A stretch of 64,000 nucleotides of DNA, taken from NCBI RefSeq assembly GCF_026226615.1, contig NZ_JAJAPB010000001.1:1-64000 (forward strand). The letters run 5' to 3'. A program made the position numbers and the translations under genes. Under the pieces are notes generated by a model, which did not search any database, had not been told where the DNA came from, and saw only the letters and a program-made list of their open reading frames with translations. Shown here one piece after another: positions 33,577 through 42,524 of this stretch (within the stretch, counting starts at the first letter, position 1; every line of letters starts with the position of its first letter). This DNA comes from Geovibrio ferrireducens. GTDB taxonomy: Bacteria > Chrysiogenota > Deferribacteres > Deferribacterales > Geovibrionaceae.

Positions 33577-34638
33577 CTACCTTCTCATATGCTTAAATTT
33601 CCCTACAAGGGCAAGTATTTCTGCTACTGCTTTATACAAATTCTCAGGTATTTCATCACCTATGTCAACTGTTTTGAAAAGCGTTCTGGCAAGGGGCGGA
33701 TCCTCATGCACAAGCACCCCTTCCCGCTTGGCAAGCTCCTTTATGCGCAGTGCCAGAAGCCGCTGCCCTTTGGCAACCACCGTGGGCGCCTTATCCTCGC
33801 CCGGACGGTATCTCAGCGCCACGGCGAAGTGGGTGGGGTTTGTAACCACGACATCAGACTTCGGAACATCAGACATCATCCTCTTACGCGCCATCTCCCT
33901 CTGCATACTTCGGATCTTCTGCTTGATCAGAGGATCGCCCTCCATCTGTTTGAACTCCTCCTTGACCTCCTGTTTTGTCATCTTGAGGTCTTCGGTGTTC
34001 TGCCATTTCTGATACATGAAGTCGATAACGGCAAGTATAAGCACCAGAACACCTATCTTAAGGAAAAGCTCGAACATGAGCATGAGAAAAAACATTATGC
34101 TGTCTATGGGTTCCGAATCACCGAGGCGGAGGATAGTGGGAATTTTCCCTTTTATGATATAGTAGGCGGAAAGCCCCACAACGAAGATCTTGAACAGAGA
34201 TTTAAAAAGCTCAACCAGACTGCGTTTGGAAAATATTTTACCGAAACCCTTCACAGGGTCAAGCCTGTCGAACTTGATGGCAAGCGCCTTCGGGCTGAAA
34301 ATAAAGCCGAACTGCATTACATTTGAAACAATATTCACCACAAACAGCATCACAAGCACAGGGGCAAGGAGCTTTGTCATAAAAATTATGACGAAGAACA
34401 TAAGCTTTATGACGCTTTTCTCATCAAGCGCATAATCAAGGGACATAAAAGACTCACGCATGAACTTCATGAGTTCGTCCGCCATTGTGGAAATGTAAAA
34501 ATACATGAATATGGCAGTGGCAACAAAGGTTACAGCAGCGCTGAGCTCCCTTGTTTTGGCAACGTTGCCTTCCTCTCTGGCTTTCTGAATCCGCCGCCCC
34601 GTGGGCTGTTCGGTCTTCTCCGAATCGTTGTCAGCCAT
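33577..34638 (-). CDS. flhB: Flagellar export switch protein FlhB
   Basis: 353 residues. Four membrane helices, then a cytoplasmic domain with the self-cleaving NPTH at residues 267-270 (VVTNPTHFAVALRY). The cleavage sets the switch from hook to filament export, in concert with a FliK ruler (candidate at 12446-13588). Starts with MADNDSEKTEQPTGRR. Its ATG overlaps the fliR stop by one base. Confidence 0.97.
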   Translation of the reverse strand: MADNDSEKTEQPTGRRIQKAREEGNVAKTRELSAAVTFVATAIFMYFYISTMADELMKFMRESFMSLDYALDEKSVIKLMFFVIIFMTKLLAPVLVMLFVVNIVSNVMQFGFIFSPKALAIKFDRLDPVKGFGKIFSKRSLVELFKSLFKIFVVGLSAYYIIKGKIPTILRLGDSEPIDSIMFFLMLMFELFLKIGVLVLILAVIDFMYQKWQNTEDLKMTKQEVKEEFKQMEGDPLIKQKIRSMQREMARKRMMSDVPKSDVVVTNPTHFAVALRYRPGEDKAPTVVAKGQRLLALRIKELAKREGVLVHEDPPLARTLFKTVDIGDEIPENLYKAVAEILALVGKFKHMRR

Positions 34639-35420
34639 CAGTTACCGCCGAAGATATAAAATAATGTCGCAACCCGCATGAAATACTCATGGAGGAGCTT
34701 TTCGAACACAATAAAGAAATAGTTCAGGCTTATGCTGAGAATGGAAAGCCCCACAGCTATCTGGAGCGGAAAACCGACGATCATGAGGTTAAGCTGCGGC
34801 ACAAGCCTGCCCATTATCCCCATTATAACGTGGGTGCAGAGCATTACCACAAATATGGGGGCCACTATCTTAAGCGCGGTCAGGAAAGATGCGCTGAGCA
34901 TTTTTGTGATATACAGAAACCCCTCAGCCTTGAGAGTGAACACACCCAAAGGTACAGCACGGAAAGATTCGCTCATTGCCCCTATCACCATAAGATGCCC
35001 GCCAAGGGCAATGAAGAAGAGTATCATCGCTATGTTTTTAAGCTGGGCTATGATGGAAAGCTGCATGTTCATCGAAGGGTCAAAAGAGTTCACCATGCTG
35101 AACCCCATCTGAAAACCGGCAAGCTCCCCACCGATCTGCACACCTACAAACAGAAGCTGAGCCATCATCCCCGTGGCTATACCGAGAAGAATCTCCTTTG
35201 TTATAAGCAAAATAAGCAGAAGAGGATGGATATTGGAAAGCCCTATGGACTGGACATTGGGGAAAACCACAACGGCAAGCACAAGGGAGGCAGCAACTTT
35301 AACATTGTCCGGAATAAGCTGGCTGCTGAACATGGGGGCGCTGAAAACTATGCCCGAAATGCGGAAGAAGACCATAATAAAAGTCAGCAGCAGATCCGTC
35401 TGATACAGGAACTCAAACAT
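34638..35420 (-). CDS. fliR: Flagellar export protein FliR
   Basis: 260 residues and six predicted helices, with FFRISGIVFSAPMFSSQLIPDNVKV near the N terminus and GFQMGFSMVNSFDPSMN in the middle, as in FliR. It is part of the export gate core with FliP and FliQ, which are not in the window. It is the first flagellar gene here; 55 nt separate it from the glycosyltransferase gene. Confidence 0.96.
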   Translation of the reverse strand: MFEFLYQTDLLLTFIMVFFRISGIVFSAPMFSSQLIPDNVKVAASLVLAVVVFPNVQSIGLSNIHPLLLILLITKEILLGIATGMMAQLLFVGVQIGGELAGFQMGFSMVNSFDPSMNMQLSIIAQLKNIAMILFFIALGGHLMVIGAMSESFRAVPLGVFTLKAEGFLYITKMLSASFLTALKIVAPIFVVMLCTHVIMGIMGRLVPQLNLMIVGFPLQIAVGLSILSISLNYFFIVFEKLLHEYFMRVATLFYIFGGN

Positions 35421-35475
35421 AGGGCAGTGTAATACTTCCGCCCTGTTTATACAAGGCTAAAGCTTTTGTGCCTTG

Positions 35476-36246
35476 CTACTCTCCGGAGGCGATGTAAAGC
35501 TTAAGGCTGTTTTCCTGATCCGCCCTGTATTCATAGCAGGATATGGAGATATACCTCTTCTTCATCCAGTACACCCCGAAAAGATCCGTTATACCCACCC
35601 ACAGACGGCTGTTTATACCCGCACCGTATTTGCTGGTTCCCTTGTTTCTTGGTCTGTGCCGCACGGGCATTTCAGCGACAGTATAGCCTGCCATCTGCAC
35701 GAGAGCAGGGAAAAACCTGTGAGCATTGCGGAAAAAGCGGAAACCTTCCAGACATTCACGCCTGAACCCTCTGCTTGAACACCCGACATCGCTTATATTG
35801 TCACCGAGCAGCCGTGATCGGAGCCTGTTGGCAAGTCTGCTTGAAAGCCTGCGGACAAAATTATCATTTCTTTCAGCCCGTACCCCGCACATCATATCCA
35901 CACCAAGCTCCAGCATTTTTCCCAGAATAAGGGGTATATCTGCCGGGTCATTCTGTCCGTCGCCGTCCAGAGTAAACACATACTCACCTCTGGCTGCGCT
36001 GAAACCTGCAAAAAGCGCTGCGGACTGCCCCATATTTCTGCGAAGATGGACAGCCCGGAAGCAGGCTTCTTCCGTCCATTGATTTATTTTATCCCCTGTG
36101 CCGTCAGTGGAGCCGTCATCAACAAGCACCGCCTCCCATCTGCGGTTTAAGGATGAATCAAGCACGGAACGGAGTTCCGCGCATACTGTGTCAATATTTT
36201 CTGCTTCGTTGTAAAACGGAATAACCACTGAAATTTCCGGTCTCAT
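35476..36246 (-). CDS. Family 2 glycosyltransferase (dolichol-phosphate mannosyltransferase type)
   Basis: 256 residues from the ATG at 36246, whose codon overlaps the stop of the upstream gene (TGATG). GT-A fold landmarks: SVVIPFYNEAENID, VLVDDGSTDGT and TLDGDGQNDPADI (donor/metal aspartates). VRHRPRNKGTSKYG is typical of polyprenyl-phosphate sugar transferases; no C-terminal membrane helices are seen. It likely makes a lipid-linked sugar for the GT39 enzyme encoded next to it. Confidence 0.88.
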   Translation of the reverse strand: MRPEISVVIPFYNEAENIDTVCAELRSVLDSSLNRRWEAVLVDDGSTDGTGDKINQWTEEACFRAVHLRRNMGQSAALFAGFSAARGEYVFTLDGDGQNDPADIPLILGKMLELGVDMMCGVRAERNDNFVRRLSSRLANRLRSRLLGDNISDVGCSSRGFRRECLEGFRFFRNAHRFFPALVQMAGYTVAEMPVRHRPRNKGTSKYGAGINSRLWVGITDLFGVYWMKKRYISISCYEYRADQENSLKLYIASGE

Positions 36247-37844
36247 CACTTTTTCCTGCTGACTATATAAAAGTTCCATTGCTTCCCTGCCTCCGGTGAA
36301 TATGTTCTGAGATGCTCCATCGAAAAGCCCTTGCTGCTGAGCTCCTGCCCGTTCAGATCACCCTGAGTTATAAAAACCGCTGTGTCCCTTGTTCCATTGT
36401 CAATAAATTCATCAACGGGACGCACTTTCCGCCCCACCGCCCAGATCTCCTTAATGCTGAGATCTCCGTAAAAGTCACCGTCATATGCATGCACCGTTTC
36501 TGCTCTTGCCTGTTCCAGAATCCTGAAATCTTTATCAGGCACAAAAGACTCCGCCGCGGGCACAGCAACAATCACCGAAAGACAGAAAACCGCCACGGAC
36601 CGGGGGATATATCTGTGAGTCTCACGTCTGATAAAGCTCAGAGAAAGAGAAACAACAGAGAAAAGCACAAGCGCCTCCCCCGCTAAAAAAAACATGCTGT
36701 CATAAGCCGCAAACCATACCTGCACCACAGCGGCTGATATGAACACAAAGACTCCGAGAGAAAAAGAGATGCCGCTCCATATTCCGAGGACAACACTGTC
36801 AGCCGTTGTCTTTTTAAGGTTCCCGGTCAGGAGACTCACATACTCACCTATCATGAGCGCGGCAGGAATAATAACCGGCAGAAGGTAGCGATCCTTTTTC
36901 TCAGGTATTACGGAAAGAAGAATAAACGAAACAAATATCCATATCAGATAAAAGGCTGCCCTCCGCCTGCCGAGACGTGCGGAAGAAAACCCCGGAACAA
37001 GCAGAGGGAGCAAAAACACAACCCAAAGACCGGACATGAGCGGAAACTGGAGATAGTACCAGAAGGGTTTGACATGTCTGTCAGCCCAGGCTGACGCCTC
37101 TGCGGCGGCAGTGCTGAGCGCTGAGTGTGTTTCATGGAAATATATATACACCGGCCACAGGAGGGATAGTGCAGCCGCAACAGCCACAAGAACGGTCAAA
37201 CCGTAAAAACTGACCGGTCTGAGCCTGAAAAGATAAAACCCAGCAACAAGAAAAGGCACAAGCAGCCCGTAAAATGCAACCGGGCCCTTGCTCATAAAAG
37301 AAAGTGCCGCGAAAAGCCCGGCAAGCGCATACATAAGAATTTTCTCTCCCGTTGTTCCGGCAGGAAGAGCACGGCAGTACGCAGCTATGGAAGCAGTCAT
37401 AAAAGCCTGTGCGTAGATGTCCCATGTGTTTTTACGGGTCATGTAGAAAAACAGATAACTGGTGCTCAGGACTATTACCGAATAAAAAGCCGCCCTTTTC
37501 GACTTTGTCACATGGAGGGAAATGAAATAGGCTCCTGCAAGCATAATAAGCCCGGCAAAAGCCGAAGGAATCCGGTTTGCAGCAAGATCATTATCGGTTC
37601 CCGCAAGCATGAACACGAATGCCGTTATCCATGTTGGAAGAGGCGGCTTGGCTATTCTCAGCTCACCGTTAAGGGTCGGGAAAAGCCAGTTCCCGTCAGC
37701 AACCATCTCCCTTGCGGTTATGTAGTTCCGCGCCTCCATAATATCCACTGAAAGAACATCACGATAGGCAAAAGCACCTGTATAAACAGCAAGGATAAGA
37801 AGAACTATCAGACTCTTGTTCAGGGTAAATCCTGTATCTCTCAT
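36246..37844 (-). CDS. GT39/ArnT-type membrane glycosyltransferase
   Basis: 532 residues with about 11-12 membrane helices. The first periplasmic loop has DVLSVDIMEARNYITAREMV and LNGELRIAKPPLPTW, the catalytic region of ArnT/PMT-like enzymes, although the usual DE pair reads DIME. A periplasmic C-terminal domain follows. It would pass a sugar from a polyprenyl carrier to lipid A or another envelope acceptor. Confidence 0.85.
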   Translation of the reverse strand: MRDTGFTLNKSLIVLLILAVYTGAFAYRDVLSVDIMEARNYITAREMVADGNWLFPTLNGELRIAKPPLPTWITAFVFMLAGTDNDLAANRIPSAFAGLIMLAGAYFISLHVTKSKRAAFYSVIVLSTSYLFFYMTRKNTWDIYAQAFMTASIAAYCRALPAGTTGEKILMYALAGLFAALSFMSKGPVAFYGLLVPFLVAGFYLFRLRPVSFYGLTVLVAVAAALSLLWPVYIYFHETHSALSTAAAEASAWADRHVKPFWYYLQFPLMSGLWVVFLLPLLVPGFSSARLGRRRAAFYLIWIFVSFILLSVIPEKKDRYLLPVIIPAALMIGEYVSLLTGNLKKTTADSVVLGIWSGISFSLGVFVFISAAVVQVWFAAYDSMFFLAGEALVLFSVVSLSLSFIRRETHRYIPRSVAVFCLSVIVAVPAAESFVPDKDFRILEQARAETVHAYDGDFYGDLSIKEIWAVGRKVRPVDEFIDNGTRDTAVFITQGDLNGQELSSKGFSMEHLRTYSPEAGKQWNFYIVSRKK

Positions 37845-37897
37845 GCACTGAGTTATACAGTATTAAAATGAAGACTTGATGAAGCTGGCTGATTTTT

Positions 37898-39313
37898 TCA
37901 GACAGCGGGCAAGATAACTGTAACTGTAACGGATTCACCGTAAGCGCTTTCAATTTTCACTTCGCCTTTGTGGAGTTCCGCTATTCTTTTAACAATGGCA
38001 AGCCCCAAACCGGAACCGCCGTATTTTGAGGATCTGGACTCCTCAACCCTGTAAAACTGCTCGAACACTTTGTCCAGAGACTCCGGAGGAATACCTGCGC
38101 CTGTATTAAAAACTTTTATCTCAATGGTTTCGTCCGTGCGTATTGCCGTAATTCTGATTACCCCACTGTCATCCGAGTATTTTACAGCGTTGTCGAGAAG
38201 GTTGGAAAAAGCCCTGAAAAGCTTTTCATAATCGCCTTTCATTGTCATATTCCCGCTGTAGCCGGATGAAAGGCTTATGCCCCGTTCACAGGCAAAAAGA
38301 GAGTAGTCCTCTTTCAGCTGCTCCAGGATTTTTTTCAGATCCACAGTCTCAGCGGCGATGCTGCTGTCCAGTTCAAGGGAGGAGAGGTTCAGTATGTTCT
38401 TCACCAGCCTCTCCATACGCAGAACCTGACCTGAAAGCCTTCCTGCATCATCTGCCGATATGCTGCCCGCCGCATTGACCTCATCAGTTATGAGCCGCAT
38501 TATGCTCAGCGGAGTCTTAAGCTCGTGCGAGGCATCGGCTATCAGCCTTTTCTGTTTATTAAAGGCATTCTCAAGACGATCAAAAACACCGTTCAGCGTT
38601 ACTGCCAGAGAATTAAACTCATCAGATTCTCCGGCATCTTTTCTAAGGGGTATTCTCAGACTGAGATGCCTTTCTGTGATATTTTTTGTCCGTGCATTCA
38701 TAAGCCGCACCGGACGGAGTATATAGCCTGCTATTATATAGCTCACCGCAGTGAGAACTATCATCGAAAGCAGAAGCCCCGCTGCAACGCTGAGAACAAG
38801 GTCTGTTATTTCATCACTTACCCTTTCTGCGGACAAGGCGGCATACACAATATATTTATGCCCGTCGCTGTCATAGCTGCCGCCGTAATCGCTGTCATCG
38901 TCAAAGATGCCTGTCTTCTCCTTTTCGATAACAAAACGGCGCATTCTGAAAGCGGTTTTCCCGTGGGAGTCATGCTCCACATATGACAAATCATTAGGCA
39001 CATATGCATAAGCAATTGTTTTTCTTCCGCTGCCCTCCGGCAGGTCAATTTTCTCCGCCAGATGAGAAATATACAAAGGCTCTGTCTCTCCCGGTCTGTA
39101 TATTTTGAGCCAGTAGCGCCTGCTGTCCCTCAGCCCGCTCTTCCCTGCCTGATCAAATGATATTACGGATTCATAGGCCACCGTGCGAAGTTCAGCATCC
39201 ATCACCCTGAAAGGCTGCTCCAGCATCTCAAAAAGAACAGAGGCAGAAAAAATAAGGGCTGAAATGAGACCTGCCGAAGCAATAAGAAGTGAGATCTTAA
39301 GACGTACGCTCAT
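37898..39313 (-). CDS. Two-component sensor histidine kinase
   Basis: 471 residues. Membrane helices at about 10-30 and 172-196 enclose a periplasmic sensor region, followed by HAMP, the phosphoacceptor H263 in DASHELKTPLS, and HATPase with NLLDNAVKYSDD, VFNTGAGIP and GGSGLGLAIVKRI. Its start overlaps the stop of the response regulator by 4 nt. The envelope-sugar genes downstream could be targets, by position only. Confidence 0.94.
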   Translation of the reverse strand: MSVRLKISLLIASAGLISALIFSASVLFEMLEQPFRVMDAELRTVAYESVISFDQAGKSGLRDSRRYWLKIYRPGETEPLYISHLAEKIDLPEGSGRKTIAYAYVPNDLSYVEHDSHGKTAFRMRRFVIEKEKTGIFDDDSDYGGSYDSDGHKYIVYAALSAERVSDEITDLVLSVAAGLLLSMIVLTAVSYIIAGYILRPVRLMNARTKNITERHLSLRIPLRKDAGESDEFNSLAVTLNGVFDRLENAFNKQKRLIADASHELKTPLSIMRLITDEVNAAGSISADDAGRLSGQVLRMERLVKNILNLSSLELDSSIAAETVDLKKILEQLKEDYSLFACERGISLSSGYSGNMTMKGDYEKLFRAFSNLLDNAVKYSDDSGVIRITAIRTDETIEIKVFNTGAGIPPESLDKVFEQFYRVEESRSSKYGGSGLGLAIVKRIAELHKGEVKIESAYGESVTVTVILPAV

Positions 39314-39993
39314 TCCTGACTGTCCCTGATGATGTACCCGACACCCCTTATGGTTTTCACCACTGATTCACCATCGCCGGAGCTTATTTTTTTACGCAGA
39401 TTTTTTATGTGAACATCCATGAAGTTGGACATGCTGAAAGGCTCAAAATCATCCCCCCAGACATGCTCGGCAAGACTGAACCGGGATACCGAACGGTTTT
39501 TATTGTACATAAGAAACTCAAGGATGGAAAACTCCCTCTGGGTGAGTTCAACCAGTTTGCCCTCCACAGTGACCTCACGCTTTGCCGTGTCAAGACAGAG
39601 GCTCCCCGCACTCAGGACAGAGGCATTCTGCCCCCCTGCGCGCCGGAGAAGAGCGCGGACTCTGGCCAGCAGTTCATCGGTGGAAAACGGCTTCGTGAGG
39701 TAATCATCAGCGCCGGAATCAAGCCCTTTAATTTTATCATCGGTTCCGGTTCTGGCGGTGAGCATGAGAACCGGAGAATCAGCACCCATATTTCTTGCTT
39801 CGCGCAGCACTCCGAAACCGTCAAGCTTCGGCAGCATAACATCCAGAATAACAAGATCATAAGGCACTTCCGCCAGCCTGTCCAGAGCCTGTTCACCGTC
39901 ATAGGCACTGTCGGCTGAATACCTCTGCGCTTCAAGAGTGCGCCTCAGCTGCTCATTAAGTTCCGGTTCATCTTCCACAATCAGGATTCTCAT
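39310..39993 (-). CDS. OmpR-type response regulator
   Basis: 227 residues. The receiver has D51 in DLVILDVMLPKLDG and K in TKPFSTDEL; the C-terminal winged helix carries LTQREFSILEFLMYNKNRSVSR and HIKNLRKKI..VKTIRGVGY. It partners the kinase encoded downstream. It diverges from mqnC across 163 nt. Confidence 0.95.
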   Translation of the reverse strand: MRILIVEDEPELNEQLRRTLEAQRYSADSAYDGEQALDRLAEVPYDLVILDVMLPKLDGFGVLREARNMGADSPVLMLTARTGTDDKIKGLDSGADDYLTKPFSTDELLARVRALLRRAGGQNASVLSAGSLCLDTAKREVTVEGKLVELTQREFSILEFLMYNKNRSVSRFSLAEHVWGDDFEPFSMSNFMDVHIKNLRKKISSGDGESVVKTIRGVGYIIRDSQE

Positions 39994-40087
39994 TCTTCAC
40001 CGCTGACTGAATATAAACTTTTTTGTTCACTTTTTAAATACCAAGAAAAGACAGGAAGCCGCGCCGAAAGTTAAAAAACTCTTTTAA

Positions 40088-40116
40088 TTGCCCTCCTGAT
40101 ATGCAATATTTAATAT
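40088..40116 (+). promoter_or_regulatory. Candidate promoter for mqnC
   Basis: TTGCCC (40088-40093), 17-nt spacer, TAATAT (40111-40116), 40 nt before the mqnC ATG. Confidence 0.5.
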
Positions 40117-40156
40117 TAAACAGTTTTATAAAACGGACAAACGGCAGATATAAATA

Positions 40157-41188
40157 ATGACAAAAAAGCGGTTAACAAAACAGGATGCAGTCAGAATGCT
40201 TGAAACGGCTGACCTGTACGAACTCGCCCGCGAAGCGGACGGAATAAGAAAATCCCTCCATCCTGAAGGGGTGGTGACTTTTGTAATAGACAGAAACATA
40301 AACTACACAAATATCTGCACATGCAAATGTTCGTTTTGTGCCTTTTACCGTGAAGCGGATGAGGAAGGCGCTTATGTTCTTGATAAGGATGAGCTTAAGA
40401 AGAAAATAGACGAAACAAAGGCTCTCGGCGGAACACAGATACTGCTTCAGGGCGGGCTCCACCCCACACTCGGAATTGAGTTTTACGAGGAGATGCTCAC
40501 CTACATGAAATCCCTCGGAGTATGGCTGCATGCATTCAGCCCGCCTGAGATTCACCACATAGCGAAGATAAGCGGCCTCAGCACAGCCGAAACAATATCA
40601 AGGCTCGTTAAAGCGGGGATGGACTCTATCCCCGGCGGAGGGGCGGAACTGCTGGTGGATGAGGAAAGGCTCCGCATAAGCCCGAACAAAATACTCTCGG
40701 ATAAATGGCTGGGAGTCATGGAAGAGGCGCACAGGCAGGGTCTTAAGACCAGCGCCACCATGATGTTCAAGGCTGATGACGAATATGAGAAAATAGCGGA
40801 GCACTTTGACAGAATCCGCACACTGCAGGACAAAACCGGCGGATTCACAGCATTTATCCCATGGCCGTTCCAGCCGGACAATACGGAACTGGGCGGAAAA
40901 AAGGCCAGCCCTGTGGAATATTTAAGGATATTTGCCGCTGCGCGCATTTATCTGGACAATATAAAAAACCTTCAGGTTTCATGGGTTACTCAGGGACCCA
41001 AAACCGGCCAGACGGCGCTCCGCTTCGGCGGAAACGACTTCGGCAGCCTTATGATAGAGGAGAATGTTGTGGCTTCCTGCGGGGCATCCTTCCGCATGAG
41101 CGTGGAGGAGATTGTCCACAACATTGAACGCGCCGGCTTCAAGGCCGCCCAAAGAGACATGCAGTATAATATAGTCAAGCGTTTCTAG
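40157..41188 (+). CDS. mqnC: Cyclic dehypoxanthine futalosine synthase
   Basis: 343 residues, radical SAM. The cluster ligands are C54, C58 and C61 (CTCKCSFC), followed by AFYREADEEGAYVL. GGLHPTLG, HAFSPPEI and GMDSIPGGGAELLVDEER are MqnC landmarks that distinguish it from MqnE and CofH. It forms the cyclic product in the futalosine route to menaquinone. Other mqn genes are not in the window. The ribosome site before the ATG is weak. Confidence 0.93.
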   Translation: MTKKRLTKQDAVRMLETADLYELAREADGIRKSLHPEGVVTFVIDRNINYTNICTCKCSFCAFYREADEEGAYVLDKDELKKKIDETKALGGTQILLQGGLHPTLGIEFYEEMLTYMKSLGVWLHAFSPPEIHHIAKISGLSTAETISRLVKAGMDSIPGGGAELLVDEERLRISPNKILSDKWLGVMEEAHRQGLKTSATMMFKADDEYEKIAEHFDRIRTLQDKTGGFTAFIPWPFQPDNTELGGKKASPVEYLRIFAAARIYLDNIKNLQVSWVTQGPKTGQTALRFGGNDFGSLMIEENVVASCGASFRMSVEEIVHNIERAGFKAAQRDMQYNIVKRF

Positions 41189-41196
41189 TATACATA

Positions 41197-41290
41197 CAGC
41201 CCCATGGAAGGGGCTGCGCCGTGCGGAGCGAAGGCTTGCTTTGCAAGGCGCGAGCGTGTGAGGAAACGGACAGGACGTACCGTTTTCGAA
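41197..41290. mobile_element. Repeat element E3 after mqnC
   Basis: CAGCCCC/GGGGCTG stem with loop ATGGA (41197-41216); the core CGCCGTGCGGAGCGAAG, GGCTTGC/GCAAGGC, CGCGAGCGTGTG; then a GAAACGG/CCGTTTTC stem with loop ACAGGACGTA (to about 41288). Same order as E2. No duplicated flank is visible. Confidence 0.65.
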
Positions 41291-41372
41291 CTATATAAAA
41301 CAACTTAATGTACTAATAAATACAACAGAATATCCGATAACATAATTATAAATAATTATCAAAGGTTGAGAC

Positions 41373-42524
41373 TTGAAGAACGATTTGCTGGAAGTTCTGG
41401 TCGAGATTTCCGAAAAGATGAACAGTATTTTCGATGTAAACGATCTTCTTCCCTCCATTATTTCCATCGCAAGGGAATACCTCGGAGTGAAGCGGTCATC
41501 CCTCATGCTCATCAACGGGCACAGACTCAGCATATCCGCCCATTCGGGCTTTGAAATAGACCCCGGCAACATTGAGATAGCCCTCGGTGAAGGCATAGCG
41601 GGCAGAGTCGCCGAGACAGGTGTGGAGACCGTGGTAAACCTTTCTGAGGAATCCCGCGAGGAGATGGGCTACAGAGCTTCCTCCTTCATGTCTGTTCCGG
41701 TGAGGACAAACAATAAGGTCATAGGCGTGCTCAACCTCACAGACAAAGAGCATGACTACTTCACCGAAGACGATGTACGCATAGCCCGCTACATCGCCTC
41801 CCAGTGCGCGCTGGGCATTGAGCGGTTCAACCTGATGAAGGATATGCGCAAGAGCGAGAACCTCCGCGTTATAGGCATGCTGAACAGCTCCATAGCACAT
41901 GACATAAAAAACCTGCTGAATATAGTGCAGAGCTATCTTGAACTGATAGACATAACCGAGCTGGACGGCGAAGTGGCGGACTATATAGAGTCGATCCACT
42001 CGGAAGTTAAGAGGATACACGGCCTCACGCTGGATCTGCTGGATTTCTCAAGGCAGAAGGTGTCCATAAACCTCGTCCGGTTCCGCGTGTCTGACCTGTT
42101 TAAAGATCTGGCAAAACAGTTCCGGGTTCTCACCAGAGATACGAAAGTTACAGTGGAGTTCATCAACGAAGCAGATCCCGAACTCTGGCTGGACAGGGAA
42201 AAAATATTCAGAATGCTGTTTAACCTCATAGGCAATGCTGTGGATGTTCTGGCAGAGAAGGGAACGGTGCGCGTCAGTGCCGCCGTTACCGACTGCTTCT
42301 GCGAATTTAATATATATGACAACGGAAAAGGCATTCCGCAGGATATGATAAACAAAATTTTCGACCCCTTTTTCACTTCGGGGAAGATAAAGGGAACGGG
42401 ACTGGGTCTTGCCATCGTTAAGATGATTGTCGAGGCTCACTCCGGCTTTATATGTGTTGATTCTAAACCGGGTGAATACACGGTTTTCAAAGTTAGGGTG
42501 CCGTTGCGATATGAACCAACTTAA
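41373..42524 (+). CDS. GAF-domain sensor histidine kinase
   Basis: 383 residues. A GAF domain (about 15-152) is followed by a HisKA segment with H176 in NSSIAHDIKNLLNIV and a HATPase (NLIGNAVDVLAEKG, DNGKGIP, GTGLGLAIVKMI). No membrane helix, so it senses a cytoplasmic ligand. The start is TTG at 41373 with AAAGG 7 nt upstream. No response regulator adjoins it. It overlaps the next gene by 17 nt. Confidence 0.9.
   Translation: MKNDLLEVLVEISEKMNSIFDVNDLLPSIISIAREYLGVKRSSLMLINGHRLSISAHSGFEIDPGNIEIALGEGIAGRVAETGVETVVNLSEESREEMGYRASSFMSVPVRTNNKVIGVLNLTDKEHDYFTEDDVRIARYIASQCALGIERFNLMKDMRKSENLRVIGMLNSSIAHDIKNLLNIVQSYLELIDITELDGEVADYIESIHSEVKRIHGLTLDLLDFSRQKVSINLVRFRVSDLFKDLAKQFRVLTRDTKVTVEFINEADPELWLDREKIFRMLFNLIGNAVDVLAEKGTVRVSAAVTDCFCEFNIYDNGKGIPQDMINKIFDPFFTSGKIKGTGLGLAIVKMIVEAHSGFICVDSKPGEYTVFKVRVPLRYEPT

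Noticed and set aside
40044-40060. AAAAGACAGGAAG upstream of mqnC, resembling the loop of element E2
   Set aside because: It is not flanked by complementary arms and lacks the element core; treated as chance.
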